A stretch of DNA of 64,000 bases from Sabulicella glaciei (GCF_026183895.1 NZ_JAPFQI010000020.1:18149-82148), one strand, 5' to 3'. Counted from the first letter of the stretch, positions 27,316 to 36,389 are shown. The notes: generated by a model from the sequence alone, not told the origin. Numbers and translations: made by a program.

Positions 27316-27870
27316 ATGAAATCCATTGAACTGCCGGCCTTCGCGCGGCGTGACGGCCTGCGCCCGCATCACCTCGCGGGCCTTGCTCCTGACGTGTGCG
27401 CCGACCGGCACGCGTTGCGCTTCGAGGAGCGCGACGCCGCGGGCCTTCCCTGCGGCGTGCTCACCATGTCCGGCTCCGGGCGCTACGGTTTCGGCGCCGG
27501 CGGCCGGCGCGGCCTCACCGTCCTCGGCGATACACCGGGCGTGACGCGCCTGCTGCTCGCCAGCGGGGCCTACGCGGCGCTCTGCGCGCACGCGCTGGAG
27601 GCGGGTCCGGGCACGGTGTGCGCCTCGCCCGGCGGCTCCTGGACCGCGCGGGCAGAGGCGGCGCTGGAGGCGCTGATCCGCACCCGCGGCCTGTGGCAGG
27701 TCACGGTGGCGCAGCCGCCGGGCGAGGCGGGGGAGCGCTTCGCGCAGGCGACGACGGGGATCCTCCGCATGGGCGGGCTCGGCCTGTTCGTCGCGCATGA
27801 GGTGCGGCGCCTGCCGGCGGACTTCCCCACCCTGATGGCCCGGCGCGCCGCCAGCATGGAAGTGGCGTAA
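27316..27870 (+). CDS. Toprim-like protein of a primase module
   Basis: This 184-residue protein starts at ATG 27316 after AAAGGAGA. The central SGSGRYGFGAGGRRGLTVLG and ASGAYAALCAHALEAGPGTV are followed by ASPGGSWTARAEAALEALIR. These follow the pattern of plasmid Toprim_2/DUF3991-type domains (a GKGGxxxL strand, then an acidic or alanine helix and the GG loop), although the canonical catalytic Glu/DxD residues are not evident. The stop overlaps the start of the primase gene by 1 bp (TAATG), so they are translated together. The assignment rests on pattern and context, not a strong motif. Confidence 0.6.
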   Translation: MKSIELPAFARRDGLRPHHLAGLAPDVCADRHALRFEERDAAGLPCGVLTMSGSGRYGFGAGGRRGLTVLGDTPGVTRLLLASGAYAALCAHALEAGPGTVCASPGGSWTARAEAALEALIRTRGLWQVTVAQPPGEAGERFAQATTGILRMGGLGLFVAHEVRRLPADFPTLMARRAASMEVA

Positions 27871-28793
27871 TGCGCAGCTCTTGTAAATTTTCAGGGCTCG
27901 CCTGCACTCGCGAGGCCGTGGCCGGATTCTGCCGCGCGCTGCCGTCGAAGATCTTTCGCGTCGCCCTTGTCCCCGCGGAGGCGGAGGAGGTCGTGACACC
28001 GGAGCGGCGGCGCTTCACGGAGGCGCAGCTCCTGCGCGGCGCAGGCTTTCTCCGGTCGCGGAACGCGCACGGCTTCCACGTCTTCGTGCGGCCGGAGACG
28101 ATGCGCCACGTGCTGGTCGACGACCTGTGCGAGGACGGGCTGGCCGCCCTGCGCGCCGCGCATCACGTCGCCGCCGTCGTCGAGACCTCGCCGCACTGCC
28201 TGCAGGCCTGGGTGACGGTGAGTGAGGAAGAGATCACCGCTCCCGTAGCGACGGCCGTCGCGCGTCATCTCGCGGCGCGGTTCGGCGGGGATCCCGGCGC
28301 GGCCGACGCGACACACCTGGGACGGCTGCCGGGGCTCGCCAACCGGAAGCTCCTGCACCAACGCAGCGACGGATCCTTCCCCTGGGCGCGGCTGCGCGCC
28401 GCCCCGGGTGGCGTCGATCCCGGTGGGGCGGCCCTGATGGAGGAGGCGCTGCGCCGCGTCACGGCACCGCTGCGCGCGGCAGGGGCGGGGTCTCTCCTGC
28501 CCAGGACACAGGCGCGGGGCCGGATCCGCTGGCGCAGCCCGGCGGAGGAGCATCGGGAGGCCGAGCGCCGTGTGCGGCTCACCCTGCCGCCCCTGCTCAG
28601 GCTGGACCGGTCGCGCCTCGACTTCGCGGTGGCGCGCCGCCTGCTGGGTCGGGGGGCGTCCGTCGCGTTCGTCACCGACGTCATCGCCGCCGGCGCGCGG
28701 GCGGATGGGCTCGGGCCGCGCGTGCGCGCGGAGTACGCCCACCGCACGGTGGCGGCCGCGGCGCGGGCCCTGTCTGGGGTGGAAGATGGGTGA
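27870..28793 (+). CDS. RepB-type DNA primase
   Basis: This 307-residue protein has the archaeo-eukaryotic primase fold typical of plasmid and phage RepB_primase proteins. The segment NAHGFHVFVRPETMRHVLVD is followed by the strand pair AAVVETSPHCLQAWVTVSE, a helix, and THLGRLPGLANRK near residue 150. The C-terminal 120 residues (RRLLGRGASVAFVTDVIAAG, VRAEYAHRTVAAAARALSG) form the helical tail of this family. It would synthesise primers for element replication or conjugation. It is coupled to the Toprim-like gene upstream and followed after 219 bp by an AAA+ ATPase. Confidence 0.8.
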   Translation: MRSSCKFSGLACTREAVAGFCRALPSKIFRVALVPAEAEEVVTPERRRFTEAQLLRGAGFLRSRNAHGFHVFVRPETMRHVLVDDLCEDGLAALRAAHHVAAVVETSPHCLQAWVTVSEEEITAPVATAVARHLAARFGGDPGAADATHLGRLPGLANRKLLHQRSDGSFPWARLRAAPGGVDPGGAALMEEALRRVTAPLRAAGAGSLLPRTQARGRIRWRSPAEEHREAERRVRLTLPPLLRLDRSRLDFAVARRLLGRGASVAFVTDVIAAGARADGLGPRVRAEYAHRTVAAAARALSGVEDG

Positions 28794-29012
28794 CGGAGAC
28801 GGTTGGCGCGCCCGGCCGGGCGCGCTGATCACACGCCCCGCCGCCTGCCGGCGGGGGAGAGGGATGAAGGGGTAAGGGGACCGGCCCTGGGCGCCGGCAC
28901 GGGTGGGTGGCGCGGATGCGTCCACCCCCCGCGCCGGCCGCCCTGGCCGGTCCTGTTCCGCCATCCGGCGGGAGGGAGGGGGGATCCGGCATCCCAAGGA
29001 AAGGAAATCCCG

Positions 29013-30725
29013 ATGCCTCATTCTCGCCCATACGCCTTCCTGTCGCGCCCCGTCTGCGACCCTGGCCCGGTCCCCGGCGTCACCGTCGCCGCGTCCCGCC
29101 TGGCCCTGGAGTGCCTCGTCCGCGCCGACGCGCCGCGCCCCTGGTGCCCCGACTGCGCATCAGAGGACGAGGGGCCGAACCTCGGCGACCTCGTGCTGGT
29201 GCGGCTGCCCTCCGCCGCGCTGCGCGTGGTTCCACGCGACGTGGTGCCCACGATCCACGGCCCGGTGGCCTACGCCGCCTCCGACCAGATCGCGCGCACG
29301 CGCCTGGCCGGTCATGCGGAGCTGCGTCCAATCCCTGATGGCGGCGACGTGCGCCGACTCTGGGCGGTCGGCCAGCGCCTCGACCTGGCGCCGGAGGGAG
29401 GCGCCGACGACACCGACGAGGCGGCGCGCCGCCTCGCGGACATCGTGGCGCTGGTGCTGCGCGCCACGCCGGCCAGCCCAGACGGCCCGGCCCGGCGGGC
29501 GCTGGACGCCGCCGTGGATCTGGCGGCCCTGCTGGTGCGCGTGCCCGGGCTCACAGACGCGCCTGGTACGCGGCGGCTCCTCCCACTCGCCCGCGCCGCT
29601 GGGCTGCACCCGCGCCCAGGGCTGGGCGCCTGGGGCCTGCCGCTCGGCCTCGCGCCGGAGGTGACGCAGGCGCTGCGCGGCGCGGAGGCAGCACGGTTAC
29701 TCCTGCGCCTCACCGCGGAGCAGGTGGCCGGGGCCCGGTTACCGGGGGCGCTTCCCGTGCCGGTGCCGCGGCCGCTGCTCCTGATGCCGCCGCCGGCCTC
29801 CGGCGACCCGATGGAGGGCGAGGTGCTGGAGGCGCTGCGCCCGCTGGCCGAGCCACTCCCGCTGATCCCAGCGCCCGACGCACGGGAGGTGGAGGCACGC
29901 CTCGTGGAGGAGTTCCCCTGGCTGGTCACGCCGGCGCGAGCCGTGGCACGCGAGCTGGCCCTCGCCGCGCTGGGCGACGGGGCGTGCCGGCTGCCGCCGC
30001 TGCTGCTGGTCGGGCCGCCCGGGGCCGGCAAGACGCGCTGGGCCCGGGCGCTGGCCGAGGCCTGCGGGCTGCCGTGGCGGCGTCTCGCGGCGCCGGACGG
30101 CGGCGCCGCCGTGGCGCTGACCGGCAACGGGCGTGGCTGGCGCTCGCCGCGGCCCTGCTTCCCGGTGGAGGCGGTGCGCGACACGCAGGTGCTCAACCCG
30201 CTGCTGGTGATGGACGACATCGACCGCGCCTCGGCCGACGACCGGCATGGGACCGTGGCGGCCGTGCTCCTCTCCTTGCTCGAGCCGGAGAGCGCCCGCC
30301 ATCACCTCGACCTGCTCGCCATGGCTCCGGCTGATCTGTCGCACGTGGGCTGGGTGTTCACTGCCAACGACACAGCGGGGTTGCCCGGCGCGCTGCTGGA
30401 CCGGCTGCTCGTGCTTCAGGTGGATGGCCCCCCGCCGGAGGCACTCCCAGGCCTGCTCCGCGGCATGCTGCGCGACCTCGCGCAGGAACTGGGCCTCGCC
30501 GGACCGGAGGGGCTGCCGCCGCTGCCCGCGGGCGTCACCGAGGTGCTGCAGTGCGCGATGGCGCGCGAGTCTGGCGCAAGGACGGTGCGGGTGGCGCTGC
30601 GCCAGGTGATGGGTGCCATCAGGCGAGGCGAGGATCCGGCCTCCGTGGCCTACGTGATGCTGGAGCACGCCAGGACGCGCGACGACCGGGCCTATGCCGG
30701 TGGGCGCATGGGGTACGCGCGATGA
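29013..30725 (+). CDS. AAA+ ATPase of the primase module
   Basis: This 570-residue protein starts at ATG 29013 after AAGGAAAGGAA. Residues 1-330 have no recognised domain. An AAA+ core follows: Walker A GPPGAGKT (about 333-340), Walker B LLVMDDID (about 395-402), sensor-1 WVFTANDTAGLP and the arginine-finger region GALLDRLLVLQVD. The core resembles the Lon-type AAA module, but no Lon protease domain follows. The C-terminus (VLQCAMARESGARTVRVALR) is a lid. With the primase upstream, a helicase or loader role in element replication is plausible. Confidence 0.82.
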   Translation: MPHSRPYAFLSRPVCDPGPVPGVTVAASRLALECLVRADAPRPWCPDCASEDEGPNLGDLVLVRLPSAALRVVPRDVVPTIHGPVAYAASDQIARTRLAGHAELRPIPDGGDVRRLWAVGQRLDLAPEGGADDTDEAARRLADIVALVLRATPASPDGPARRALDAAVDLAALLVRVPGLTDAPGTRRLLPLARAAGLHPRPGLGAWGLPLGLAPEVTQALRGAEAARLLLRLTAEQVAGARLPGALPVPVPRPLLLMPPPASGDPMEGEVLEALRPLAEPLPLIPAPDAREVEARLVEEFPWLVTPARAVARELALAALGDGACRLPPLLLVGPPGAGKTRWARALAEACGLPWRRLAAPDGGAAVALTGNGRGWRSPRPCFPVEAVRDTQVLNPLLVMDDIDRASADDRHGTVAAVLLSLLEPESARHHLDLLAMAPADLSHVGWVFTANDTAGLPGALLDRLLVLQVDGPPPEALPGLLRGMLRDLAQELGLAGPEGLPPLPAGVTEVLQCAMARESGARTVRVALRQVMGAIRRGEDPASVAYVMLEHARTRDDRAYAGGRMGYAR

Positions 30726-30877
30726 GGCCGTCTGGCTGCTCCGTGCCTGAAGTCTGAATCTCAGACTTTCACGAAGCTCGTCACGTGGGCGCGGCGGACG
30801 GCCCGTTTCCAAACTTCGCCGGCCGCGTCCTTAGTTGCGCCATTGTCTTCACTCTTTCTCATCAAGCAAGAACTGCG

Positions 30878-31297
30878 ATGCATCTCACCTTCATGATCGC
30901 CCAAGAGCCACAGCTGCTCCGGCAGCTGGAGAGGGTCCTCAAGGCAATGGCGGATGGGCACTTCACCATCATGCGCTTCACGACGAACTGGCGCGTCGGA
31001 AATGTCACGCCCGGGCAGCGTGAGAACATCGACGGGTCCCCGGAGGGTATCGTCTTCCGCGCGGCCGCAGTCCGCGCCTTTGCTTCCAAGAGAAGGAGCG
31101 CCGCATGTACATCACGACTGCGATCCTCATTCTATGGCGCTGCTGGCTCGCAGCGGCACGACGCAGGCTTATCGGTGCTGACCCGTTTGCCGGCGCGACC
31201 ATTATCAGATCGACAAGCGCCCATTTTCCCACCAACGCGCCATCTGTTGTTGCCCCTTAAAGACCGGACAGGCTCTCCTGGGTTGATTGGGCGATGA
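30878..31297 (+). CDS. Possible small gene, 3' end unclear
   Basis: ATG 30878 opens MHLTFMIAQEPQLLRQLERV, then LKAMADGHFTIMRFTTNWRV, GNVTPGQRENIDGSPEGIVF and RAAAVRAFA, which looks protein-like. After about codon 68 the composition becomes noncoding-like, and the frame runs on into the IS3 fragment to a stop at 31297. The true gene probably ended near 31100, so a frameshift or truncation is likely. Function is unknown. Confidence 0.35.
   Translation: MHLTFMIAQEPQLLRQLERVLKAMADGHFTIMRFTTNWRVGNVTPGQRENIDGSPEGIVFRAAAVRAFASKRRSAACTSRLRSSFYGAAGSQRHDAGLSVLTRLPARPLSDRQAPIFPPTRHLLLPLKDRTGSPGLIGR
31105..31260 (+). CDS. Possible 51-residue membrane peptide
   Basis: ATG 31105 follows AGAAGGAG at good spacing and opens MYITTAILILWRCWLAAARR, a hydrophobic helix with a basic flank, then RLIGADPFAGATIIRSTSAH and a stop at 31258-31260. 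The 3' end coincides with the end of the IS3 fragment, so the original gene may have been longer. Confidence 0.35.
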   Translation: MYITTAILILWRCWLAAARRRLIGADPFAGATIIRSTSAHFPTNAPSVVAP

Positions 31298-31635
31298 ACT
31301 CGCGCGGCGAGCGGTAGCCCAGCGCGCGGTGGGGGGGGACCTCACTGTAGTGGGCCAGCCAGCGCGGCAGCTGACGCAGCAGGCTCTGGGCATCCGGGAT
31401 CGGCGAGACGCGGACATAGTCGCGTTTCAGCGTGCGAACGAAGGCCTCCGCCATGCCGTTAGATTGTGGGCTCTCGAGCGGCGTCGTCCTCGGTGTCAGG
31501 CCGATCTCACGGGCAAAGCGACGGGTCTCGCGCGCCACGAAGCAGCTGCCGTTGTCGGTGAGCCATTCGATGGGGCCAGGCAGCCGGTTGACCGGGCCGA
31601 ACCTGTGCTCGACGGCGGCCACCATGAGGTGCTGC
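31257..31635 (-). pseudogene. IS3-family (IS2-like) OrfB, C-terminal fragment
   Basis: The minus-strand frame begins at about 31635 with MVAAVEHRFGPVNRLPGPIE, followed by WLTDNGSCFVARETRRFARE (catalytic Asp), PQSNGMAEAFVRTLKRDYV (catalytic Glu) and HYSEVPPHRALGYRSPREFI to a natural stop at 31257. The N-terminal part is missing: the break lies against IS21 sequence at about 31640. It covers the portion lacking from the related remnant at 5459-5757, but the two differ in sequence and are not halves of one copy. Confidence 0.85.
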
Positions 31636-31661
31636 TGCCGTCCTTCAGGGGAGCGGCGCCG

Positions 31662-32921
31662 GTGGTCCGACTTGGGGAGATCGTCATGATCCTGGACCTG
31701 CACCGGCAGGGCCTCTCGGTATCCGCCATTGCCAGACGGACGGGGCTCGACCGCAAGACGGTGCGCAAATACGTCGAGCGCGGCCTGGAGGCGCCGGTCT
31801 ACGGCCCGCGCCAGCCGCGAGCCACCCTGCTCGACCCGTTCAGCCGATACCTGCGCGAGCGCGTCGCGGCGTTTCCCGAGCTGACCGGGCGGCGGCTGCA
31901 TCGAGAGCTGCGCGATCTCGGCTACACGGGCGGCTATACCAGGCTGACCGACTTCCTGCGCGACGTCCGCCCTCCGGCGGTGCCTGGCTTCGAGCATCGG
32001 TTCGAGACCGCGGCCGGGCAGCAAGCGCAGGTCGACTTCGCCCAGTTCCGCACCGCCTTCACCGACGAGCCCGGGGTGGTGCGGATCGTCTGGCTGTTCT
32101 CGCTCGTGCTCGGGCACAGCCGGATGCTCTGGGCACGCTTCGTCCTGCACCAGGACCTTCCGACGGTGCTGCGCTGCCACGTCGCCGCCTTCGAGGCGCT
32201 CGGTGGCGTGCCCGCCGAGATCCTCTACGACCGCATGCGCACCGCGGTGACGGGCGAGGATCCGCAAGGCATCGCCTACAACCCCACCCTGCTCGAGATG
32301 GCACGGCATTACGGCTTCCTGCCCAAGGCGTGCCGCCCCTACCGGCCACAGAGCAAGGGAAAGGTGGAGCGGCCCTTCCGCTACGTGCGCGAGGACTTCT
32401 TTCTCGCCCGCAGCTTCCGCAGCCTCGACGACCTCAATGCCCAACTGCGGCCGTGGCTGGACGGGGTGGCCAATGCCAGGGTGCACGCGACCACCCGCCG
32501 CGTGGTCGCCCAGCATTTCGCCGAGGAACGACCGAGCCTCGGGCCGCTGCCCGCCGGACCGTTCCAGGCCACGCTGCGCCTGGAGCGGCGGATCACCCGC
32601 GACGGCATGGTTTCGGTGGATGGCAACCTGTACAGCGTGCCGGACAGCACGCGCCGCCGTGCCGTTGAGGTGCACCTGCTCGCGGACGAGCTGCGCATCT
32701 TCGAGGAGAACCGGCTGGTCGCGAGCCACCCCGTGCTCGAGGGCAGTGGCCAGCGCCGGGTCGCCCACGGCCACCGCCGCTCCCGCCCGCCCGCCAGCGG
32801 GACCGCGCCCGGCCACACGGCTGTTCTCTCCGCCCGCCCGGGCGAGACGGTCGCCCGCCGACCGCTCACCTTCTACGCCGCCATCGCTCGGCGCCTGGCC
32901 GGGGAGGATATCCGGTCATGA
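31662..32921 (+). CDS. istA: IS21-family transposase IstA (copy 1)
   Basis: This 419-residue protein is placed at GTG 31662 by analogy with the second copy (both read MVxLGExVMxLDL); ATG 31686 is an alternative. An N-terminal HTH (GLSVSAIARRTGLDRKTVRK) is followed by the rve domain: AQVDFAQFRTAF (first Asp), EILYDRMRTAV (second Asp) and YRPQSKGKVERPFRYVREDF (Glu). The C-terminal GNLYSVPDSTRRRAVEVHLL is the IstA beta domain. The istB start overlaps its stop by 4 bp (ATGA). The gene is intact but its partner istB is interrupted, so the element cannot move by itself. The left end of the element is lost against the IS3 remnant. Confidence 0.92.
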   Translation: MVRLGEIVMILDLHRQGLSVSAIARRTGLDRKTVRKYVERGLEAPVYGPRQPRATLLDPFSRYLRERVAAFPELTGRRLHRELRDLGYTGGYTRLTDFLRDVRPPAVPGFEHRFETAAGQQAQVDFAQFRTAFTDEPGVVRIVWLFSLVLGHSRMLWARFVLHQDLPTVLRCHVAAFEALGGVPAEILYDRMRTAVTGEDPQGIAYNPTLLEMARHYGFLPKACRPYRPQSKGKVERPFRYVREDFFLARSFRSLDDLNAQLRPWLDGVANARVHATTRRVVAQHFAEERPSLGPLPAGPFQATLRLERRITRDGMVSVDGNLYSVPDSTRRRAVEVHLLADELRIFEENRLVASHPVLEGSGQRRVAHGHRRSRPPASGTAPGHTAVLSARPGETVARRPLTFYAAIARRLAGEDIRS

Positions 32922-33239
32922 GGGACGACATCCCGGTCTCCGCCATCCTGGAGCGGGTCCGGCGCAACCTGGTCGGGCTGCGCATGCCGCGCGCGCTCGA
33001 GGTGCTCGACCACGTCGTGCGTCAGGTCGAGCGCGGCGAGATGGGCACGCTGGAGGCCGTCGACGCCCTGCTCGCGGAGGAGCTGAGCCTGCGCGAGGGA
33101 CGGCGGATCAAGGCGGCGCTGCAGATGGCCCGCCTGGGCGCGGTCAAGACGCTCTCCAGTTTCGACTTCTCGTTCCAACCCTCGCTCGACCGCAACCGCA
33201 TCCTGGCCCTGGCCGGGCTTGATTTCATTGGCCGCCACG
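32918..33239 (+). pseudogene. istB: IstB, N-terminal part (split by IS1634-type element)
   Basis: The frame reads RVRRNLVGLRMPRALEVLDH, EAVDALLAEELSLREGRRIK, SFDFSFQPSLDRNRILALA and GLDFIGRH, then is interrupted at 33239. It is the N-terminal helical domain of the IS21 ATPase IstB, without the Walker motifs, which lie in the right half at 35244-35785. The duplicated 5 bp ccacg (33235-33239) marks the insertion. Confidence 0.93.
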
Positions 33240-35238
33240 CCCGACTTCAACACCTCGAAGCTGCAAGTGGCTGATTTAGGCTGCAAAACCCGAGAAATTA
33301 GGGGCGCGTGGCACCACGCCGGGGACGGCCCCTGCGCTTTGGTGATGGGGGTGGAGCGGGCGGGGCCGGAGCTGGCGGTGGGATGCCCTGGATCCGCGGC
33401 GGGATGGCGATGCCGCAGGCCCGCAGCAACGCCGAGGCGGTCGCCCCGACCTCGGTGCGCACCTTCCAGGTCTTCCCGCCCTGGCTCACCTCGGCTTGCT
33501 GCAGGCGGTCGAGGTCGCGCAGCATGTCGCCCCATTCCGGCGTGAAGCCCGCGGCGCGGCAGCGCGCATCCAGCTCCTTCTGCAGCACGAGGGCGAGGAA
33601 GGAGCAGAAGACGTGGCCTCGGATGGCGGCGTCGGAGGAGTGGTAGATCGGGCGCGTACGCAGCACGCCCTTGGTTCTGCGGAACAGGTTCTCCACGTCG
33701 AGAAGCTCGCGATACCGCAGCATGGCCTGCAGTGGCGTCACGCGGGCGTTGGTGCGCAACACGAAGATGCCGTCGTACCTGGCCTCCTCGGCCAGCTTGC
33801 CAGGATCGATCTCGAAGGCTGGCCCGGGCTTGGCCTTGCCGCCCTTGCCATCGGTCAGGGCGACGCGGCGCAAATAGCGACGGTAGGCCGAGTTGCCGAT
33901 CAGCGCCTTGTCGCCACGCTGCAACTGCCCCTCGAGACCGGAGATGATCGCCTGCCGGTCGGCGCGGTCCCGCTCGGCCTCGGCCTCGTTGCGGCAGACA
34001 ATGTAGCGCCGCCCCTGGTGGCGGACTTCCTTGGCAAAGAGTTGCGTCTCGGCGCCATTCGCGCGCTCGACCAGCAATGGGGTGAAGGGGCCCTCGTCGG
34101 CCAGCACCACCTCGCGCACCACGACGTCGCTGCGCTCGCGCGCGCCGAGGATGTACTCGAGCCCGCGCTCCTCCAGGCCCGCGAGGGTGGCGGCCGAGAT
34201 CATGCCACGGTCGGCCACGATGCAGACCCGCCCTATGCCGAAGCGCCCGCGCAGGCGATCGACCACAGGCAGCAGGATCCGGACATCGGCGGTGTTGCCG
34301 GGCATGATCTCGGTGCAGACCGGCCGGCCCTCGGCATCGATCACCACGCCCAGCACCAGCTGCATCAGGTCGGGCCGGTGGTCCTTCGAGTGTCCCCGCT
34401 GCCCGAGCGTCTCCCCGCCCGCGCCCTCGAAGCGGAGCGAGGTGGTGTCCATGAACACCACCGAGAGCTCGCTGAAGAGGTCGCGCCGGCGCGCGAACAG
34501 CGCCTCCTCGATCCGGTCCTTGACGCAGCGCGGGGCAAAGGGCGTCGCGTGCGCCTGCCCGCCGTCTGCGGCGTCCAGCTCCTCGCCGAGCCAAGCCATG
34601 GCGCGATAAAGGTGGTGTAGCGCCAGGCCGTCGGTGCCTGGGATGAGATAGTCCTCCATCCAGCGCTCGCAGGCGCGGTCGGAGCCGGAGACGAAGATCC
34701 GGTGCAGGACGGTGGCGAAGATGGCCCGCTCGACCGCGAACTCGAAGCCGCGGCCGACGAGCAACGCCTGGATCACCGCGGCGCAGTCGGTCTCCTGCCA
34801 CAACCGCTCGAACAGCAGCGGGCCACCGAGGCGGCGGGTGGACATGCGCAGGCCCTCGACATCTCGCTCGAGAGCGCAGAGCAGCATGACCTGGTCGCAC
34901 AGGCGGGCGCCGGAGGCGAGCAGGCTGGCCAGGGCGCCGGACGCGGCGAGGTCGTCGGCACGGCCGAGGGTGGCGATGACGTGCTGGCGGTGCGCGCCGT
35001 CCTCCCGACGGTTCTCCACAATCTGCAGGTAGGTGCGGGGTCCGGAGGGCTTGAGGCGGAAGAACATGGCGCGCCGAGGAGAGCACCACGTCGCCGGCCG
35101 ATTCGCTATGGGAAAAGTTAGGTCTGCACCGTCAAACGTGGCACCACATTTTGCGTCTCAGACCGGCTCCAGGACCGAAAAGCTGAATGAAATCAGCCCC
35201 CCAACTCCGGGAGGCCGCGCCTTACTGTTCAAGTCCGG
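33240..35238 (-). mobile_element. IS1634-type element inserted in istB
   Basis: This 1999-bp element has terminal repeats cccgacttcaaca (33240-33252) and its near-complement at the right end (11 of 13 positions). It is flanked by the 5-bp direct repeat ccacg (33235-33239 and 35239-35243). Removing it with one repeat restores the istB frame exactly (FIGRH then EVVHLLG). It carries one minus-strand transposase gene. Confidence 0.92.
33298..35067 (-). CDS. IS1634/IS4-superfamily DDE transposase
   Basis: This 589-residue transposase starts at ATG 35067 (MFFRLKPSGPRTYLQIVENR, the family start). The DDE domain shows VVFMDTTSLRFEG (first Asp), VCIVADRGMISAATLAGLEE (second Asp) and the YREL-type Glu region LDVENLFRRTKGVLRTRPIY. 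The C-terminal tail is proline-rich (PPPAPAPPAPPP) and ends in a basic RRGRPRRG segment. No lesions are seen. A longer antisense open frame of 738 codons overlaps it, but that is a high-GC artefact. Confidence 0.93.
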   Translation of the reverse strand: MFFRLKPSGPRTYLQIVENRREDGAHRQHVIATLGRADDLAASGALASLLASGARLCDQVMLLCALERDVEGLRMSTRRLGGPLLFERLWQETDCAAVIQALLVGRGFEFAVERAIFATVLHRIFVSGSDRACERWMEDYLIPGTDGLALHHLYRAMAWLGEELDAADGGQAHATPFAPRCVKDRIEEALFARRRDLFSELSVVFMDTTSLRFEGAGGETLGQRGHSKDHRPDLMQLVLGVVIDAEGRPVCTEIMPGNTADVRILLPVVDRLRGRFGIGRVCIVADRGMISAATLAGLEERGLEYILGARERSDVVVREVVLADEGPFTPLLVERANGAETQLFAKEVRHQGRRYIVCRNEAEAERDRADRQAIISGLEGQLQRGDKALIGNSAYRRYLRRVALTDGKGGKAKPGPAFEIDPGKLAEEARYDGIFVLRTNARVTPLQAMLRYRELLDVENLFRRTKGVLRTRPIYHSSDAAIRGHVFCSFLALVLQKELDARCRAAGFTPEWGDMLRDLDRLQQAEVSQGGKTWKVRTEVGATASALLRACGIAIPPRIQGIPPPAPAPPAPPPSPKRRGRPRRGATRP

Positions 35239-35243
35239 CCACG

Positions 35244-35785
35244 AGGTGGTGCACCTGCTCGGGCCACCGGGGACCGGCAAGAGCCACCTCGCCATCGCCC
35301 TGGGCGTCGAGGCGGTGCGCGCCGGGCACAGCGTCTACTTCGCCTCCCTCGCCGACATCGTCGCATCCCTGGCCCGCGCCGAGCGGGAGGGGAGCCTGCG
35401 CGAGCGGATCCGCTTCCTGTGCCGGGCCTCGCTGCTGATCGTCGACGAGATCGGCTACCTGCCGATCACCCCGGGCAACGGCAATCTGTTCTTTCAACTG
35501 GTCAACGCCCGCTACGAACGCGGCGCCATGATCCTGACCTCCAACCGGGGCTTCGCCGAGTGGGGCGAGGTGTTCGGCGACCCCGTGGTCGCCACGGCCC
35601 TGCTGGACCGGCTGATGCACCACGCCGTGGTGGTGCAGATCGAAGGCTCAAGCTACCGCCTGCGTCAGCACGTCGACCTTGTACCAGACACCATCCGCAC
35701 CCCGTCCGCGGCGTTCAGCCAGGCGCCACCACGCCGCCGCAGCCGTCCACCCAAAGTCAGGACAACCGAGCCGTCGCCCAACTGA
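35244..35785 (+). pseudogene. istB: IstB, C-terminal part
   Basis: The frame continues EVVHLLGPPGTGKSHLAIAL (Walker A), LLIVDEIGYLPI (Walker B), LVNARYERGAMILTSNRGFA and LLDRLMHHAVVVQIEGSSYR to a stop at 35783-35785. IstB is the AAA+ helper that delivers target DNA to IstA. Joined to 32918-33239 it gives a complete protein of about 287 residues. The end of the IS21 element to its right runs directly into integrase sequence. Confidence 0.93.
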
Positions 35786-35825
35786 GGACATTTACCTCGG
35801 CACTTCTGCGGAACATCAAACCGGC

Positions 35826-36239
35826 ATTGACACGCGCGCGGCCTACCGCTTCATCAACATGCCCGACCACTACATGCGCCAGCTGAAGCGGTGGCGGCTT
35901 CTCTGCCCCAAATCCAAGCACGACCTCGTCTTCCCGAACTGGACGGGCATGGTCGAGTTCCTGTCCAACCTGAACCGGCGCGGTTGGCAGCCCCTCCTGC
36001 AGGAGGCAGGCATCGTCGACGAGGATGGCCGTCACAAGTACCCGCCGAAGAGCCTCCGCCACGCACGAGCCTCGCTCGAAATCCACAGCGGCGCAAACCC
36101 GAAGGAAATCCAGCGCCTGATGGGGCATTCATCGATCCGGGTGACCTACGACGTGTACGGTCACCTGTTCGAGGCGCATGAGGACAAGAGGCAGGACCGG
36201 GCAAACCAGATCGCAAACGAGCTGATGGCGGCGGAGTGA
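35826..36239 (+). pseudogene. Tyrosine integrase, C-terminal half
   Basis: The frame from about 35826 reads TRAAYRFINMPDHYMRQLKR, KHDLVFPNWTGMVEFLSNLN and then the catalytic block. The HxxR pair is in KSLRHARASLEIHSG, the third conserved box in IQRLMGHSSIRVTYDVYGHL, with the nucleophile Tyr in that segment, and the chain ends DRANQIANELMAAE. The N-terminal DNA-binding domain and first catalytic Arg box are missing, replaced by IS21. It probably integrated the element into the tRNA 3' end located 110-150 bp downstream. In its present form it cannot act. Confidence 0.9.
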
Positions 36240-36274
36240 GTTGAGCGGTCCGGAGACGAAGTTTCAAAATAACT

Positions 36275-36293
36275 TGTGACTGATTTGTGACTC
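36275..36293. repeat. 19-bp direct repeat, copy 1
   Basis: The sequence tgtgactgatttgtgactc is identical to 36508-36526. Each copy contains the doublet tgtgact. Paired short repeats beside an integrase gene and att core are typical arm-type or excisionase binding sites. Confidence 0.85.
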
Positions 36294-36344
36294 TTTTTCT
36301 TCGCTATAAGCAAAATCAATAACTTAGAAGCCGTTTTCGTGATA

Positions 36345-36389
36345 TTGAAAATCCTTGTGTCGGTGGTTCAAATCCGCCCCGAGGCACCA
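36345..36389 (+). other. tRNA 3' end with CCA: probable att site
   Basis: The T-arm ggtgg-ttcaaat-ccgcc (36362-36378) is followed by the acceptor strand ccgaggc (36379-36385), discriminator a and cca (36387-36389). The complementary 5' acceptor strand gcctcgg and the D and anticodon arms are absent upstream, so this is only the 3' part of a tRNA gene (the acceptor and extra-arm remnant suit tRNA-Leu). It lies 150 bp after a tyrosine integrase. This is the standard layout of an element end whose core is a tRNA 3' segment. Confidence 0.8.

Noticed and set aside
32873..35089. 738-codon open frame on the minus strand, overlapping the IS1634-type transposase
   Set aside because: Arg/Pro/His-rich translation without any domain; it is an out-of-frame reading of the transposase gene in high-GC DNA.
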